15,824 nucleotides of DNA. Source: an uncultured Mycoplasmatota bacterium (GTDB lineage Bacteria; Bacillota_I; Bacilli_A; RF39; UBA660). Below are positions 14,010-15,824 of this stretch, piece after piece. A model generated the notes under the pieces. That model was given only the letters and a program-made list of their open reading frames with translations, made no database searches and had not been told where the DNA came from. The position numbers and the translations under genes were made by a program. The stretch covers positions 1 through 15,824 of the forward strand of contig CAOJKG010000015.1 in assembly GCA_948437815.1 (NCBI GenBank), written 5' to 3'. Each line of letters starts with the position of its first letter. Position 1 is the stretch's first letter.

Positions 14010-15824
14010 TTAGCCTAATAATAGTTTTATAGTTTCACCTTCAGGGGCATAAAAATCTGCATTAGGTGTCTGATAAATTACTTTATCTCCTGCTCCAGAA
14101 TATTCTATTTTAAAGCCCTGTAAAGCTTTTTTGGCCTCATCTTTTGTCATTCCAACTACATTAGGCAATTTTAAATATTTAATATCTAACCAAGTATATT
14201 CTCTAGGCATGCCTTCTTTGCTAGGTTCAATATCTAATATATCAATAGCACTTGTTAATACACTCTTAGCAATAGGTGCTGATACAACTCCACCATACTG
14301 AGTTACACCTTTAGGATTATCTACTGCTACATATACTAAAACCTCAGGATCATCAGCTGGTAAAAAGCCGATAAATGATAATATATAATTACCATCCATA
14401 TACTTTCCATCTTTAACTTTTTGAGCTGTTCCTGTTTTGCCACCAACACGATAATTTTCAATATAAGCATTTTTTCCGGAACCATTAGCTACAACACTCT
14501 CTAAAGCATGTCTTACTAATTTACTTGTCTCCTCACTAATTACTTGTTTTTCAATATTTGGTTCTACTTTTTTTATAATACTTCCTGTTTCACTTTCTTG
14601 AAAACTGCCTACTATATGTGGTGTATATAATTTCCCACCATTAATTGCTGCCGATACCGCTCTTATTTGTTGTAATGGTGTTACACTTATTCCTTGACCA
14701 AAGCTAGTTGTGGCTAATTCTACTGGTCCCATATTTTCTGGCTTAAATAATATTCCTGATGACTCACCATTTAAATCTACTCCTGTTTTATTTCCAAAAC
14801 CATAATTATTTATATAACTCATTAATTTATCAGTACCTAAAGTTTGACCTATTTTAACAAAACCTGGGTTACAAGAATTTTCAACTACTTCAATCATTTT
14901 TTGACTACCATGTCCTCCATGTTTCCAACAATGAATTACTGCACCATCTACCTCTATAGCTCCACTATCATGAAATGTATCTTCAAATAGATTTATAGTT
15001 TTTTCTTCTAAAGCTGCCGATAAAGTAATTATTTTGAATGTACTTCCAGGTTCATAGGTCATCCAAATTGGTAAGTTTCGATTGATAACTTCATTACTAT
15101 ACTTTTGATATTCATTATTATTAAAATTAGGACGACTTGCCATAGCTAGTATCTCTCCTGTTTTAGGATCCATTGCCATTATTAAAGCTTGCTCGGGAGA
15201 ATACTTAGATACAACATTATCAAGCTCGTTTTCAACAGCCATTTGAAGACGCATATCAATAGTAAGTTCTAGTGTTACCCCTGGAGTTGGTGCTTCATAT
15301 ATTTCTGTTAATTCAAGTTTGTTTCCTTTACCATCTGAAAAGTATTTAATAGCACCATCTGCTCCTGTTAAATAATCATCATAATAAAGTTCTATTCCTG
15401 ATAAGCCTTGGTTATCAATTCCAACATATCCTAAAACGTGAGATAATACAGATTCATAAGGATAGTATCTTTTGCTTTCTTTTAATAAATATACTCCATC
15501 GTAATTTAATTTATTTATTTTTTCTGCTATTTCAAAATCTAATCTTCGCCCTTCAGGGTGAACTCTTTCAATAGATGTTGATTTTGTTACATGAGATAAC
15601 ATATCTTTATAATCGGACTTTAAAATATCAGATAAATCTTTAGCAACACGCTCTGGGTCTTTTATTTGACCTGGTACTACCACTAAAGATACTGTCGTGA
15701 TATTACTGGCTAAAGCCTCACCATTACGATCTACTATTAAACCACGGTCGGCTTTAATAGGTAACTCTCTACTCCATAAACTTTCGGCAAGATTATTTAA
15801 TTTTTCATAAGTAAATACTTGAAT
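14010..15824 (-). CDS. Class B penicillin-binding protein (FtsI/SpoVD type) with PASTA domain, 5' truncated
   Basis: This is a peptidoglycan transpeptidase of the division or sporulation type. The reading frame is open to the right edge, so the N-terminus, including the expected membrane anchor, is missing; 604 residues are visible. Counting from the edge, the dimerisation domain starts with ADRGLIVDRNGEALA (25-39). Transpeptidase motifs are STFK (261-264, nucleophile S261), SCN (317-319) and KTGTA (463-467). One C-terminal PASTA domain (about 552-604) begins LPNVVGMTKDEAKKAL. A GTG at 15683 could be mistaken for a start but lies within the conserved N-terminal domain. One PASTA domain plus proximity to mraY resembles SpoVD; in a non-sporulating organism it would be the division PBP2 (FtsI). 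I cannot decide between these from this window. Confidence 0.95.
   Translation of the reverse strand: MQVFTYEKLNNLAESLWSRELPIKADRGLIVDRNGEALASNITTVSLVVVPGQIKDPERVAKDLSDILKSDYKDMLSHVTKSTSIERVHPEGRRLDFEIAEKINKLNYDGVYLLKESKRYYPYESVLSHVLGYVGIDNQGLSGIELYYDDYLTGADGAIKYFSDGKGNKLELTEIYEAPTPGVTLELTIDMRLQMAVENELDNVVSKYSPEQALIMAMDPKTGEILAMASRPNFNNNEYQKYSNEVINRNLPIWMTYEPGSTFKIITLSAALEEKTINLFEDTFHDSGAIEVDGAVIHCWKHGGHGSQKMIEVVENSCNPGFVKIGQTLGTDKLMSYINNYGFGNKTGVDLNGESSGILFKPENMGPVELATTSFGQGISVTPLQQIRAVSAAINGGKLYTPHIVGSFQESETGSIIKKVEPNIEKQVISEETSKLVRHALESVVANGSGKNAYIENYRVGGKTGTAQKVKDGKYMDGNYILSFIGFLPADDPEVLVYVAVDNPKGVTQYGGVVSAPIAKSVLTSAIDILDIEPSKEGMPREYTWLDIKYLKLPNVVGMTKDEAKKALQGFKIEYSGAGDKVIYQTPNADFYAPEGETIKLLLG

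Noticed and set aside
1..15824. Search for CRISPR arrays, insertion sequences, tRNA or rRNA genes and phage genes
   Set aside because: No repeat-spacer pattern, transposase-like ORF, terminal repeats, tRNA cloverleaf or rRNA-like sequence was seen on either strand by eye.

Overview
The window is a stretch of AT-rich chromosome (well under one third G+C by eye) in which every supported gene lies on the minus strand. It reads as core genome of a walled, low-GC Firmicute. The order ruvX, DUF1292, mltG, trmR, two U32 proteins, greA follows the Bacillus subtilis yrrK-yrzB-yrrL-yrrM-yrrN-yrrO-(udk)-greA neighbourhood. A PASTA-type class B penicillin-binding protein next to mraY is a remnant of the dcw cluster. 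Trp is encoded by TGG and TGA is used as a stop, so the genetic code is standard, unlike that of mycoplasmas. The very low GC, short intergenic spaces and gene losses suggest a reduced-genome, possibly uncultured gut member of the Bacilli; that placement is inference.

Layout in the direction of transcription, right to left. (1) 15824-12929: a 5'-truncated penicillin-binding protein, then mraY, closed by a strong terminator. (2) 12830-11433: a COG2509-type FAD-dependent dehydrogenase with its own promoter and terminator. (3) 11256-10330: an unrecognised membrane-anchored protein with a small beta domain, an Asn-rich linker and a helical C-terminal domain. (4) 10204-7580: pyruvate phosphate dikinase, whose promoter abuts a perfect palindrome. 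(5) 7454-6282: an unrecognised 390-residue soluble protein. (6) 6181-5585: a Lys/Thr-rich single-pass membrane protein with a short four-cysteine tail. (7) 5494-144: an eight-gene operon (ruvX, DUF1292, mltG, trmR, yrrN-like, yrrO-like, greA, an unknown 136-residue protein) with overlapping or nearly touching genes, one promoter and one terminator. (8) 1-120: a promoter and leader for a gene that starts just beyond the left edge.

Functional links. The operon combines recombination and transcription maintenance (RuvX, GreA), glycan-strand termination (MltG) and a complete-looking wobble-uridine branch (two U32 proteins for 5-hydroxyuridine, TrmR for its methylation). The penicillin-binding protein and MraY belong to the same peptidoglycan pathway as MltG.

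No mobile element, CRISPR array, tRNA or rRNA was seen, and no intergenic space exceeds about 300 bases. I found no convincing new multi-gene system. The most useful observations are four genes I cannot assign, a uniform extended -10 promoter pattern, promoters built into upstream terminators, and unusual translation starts.
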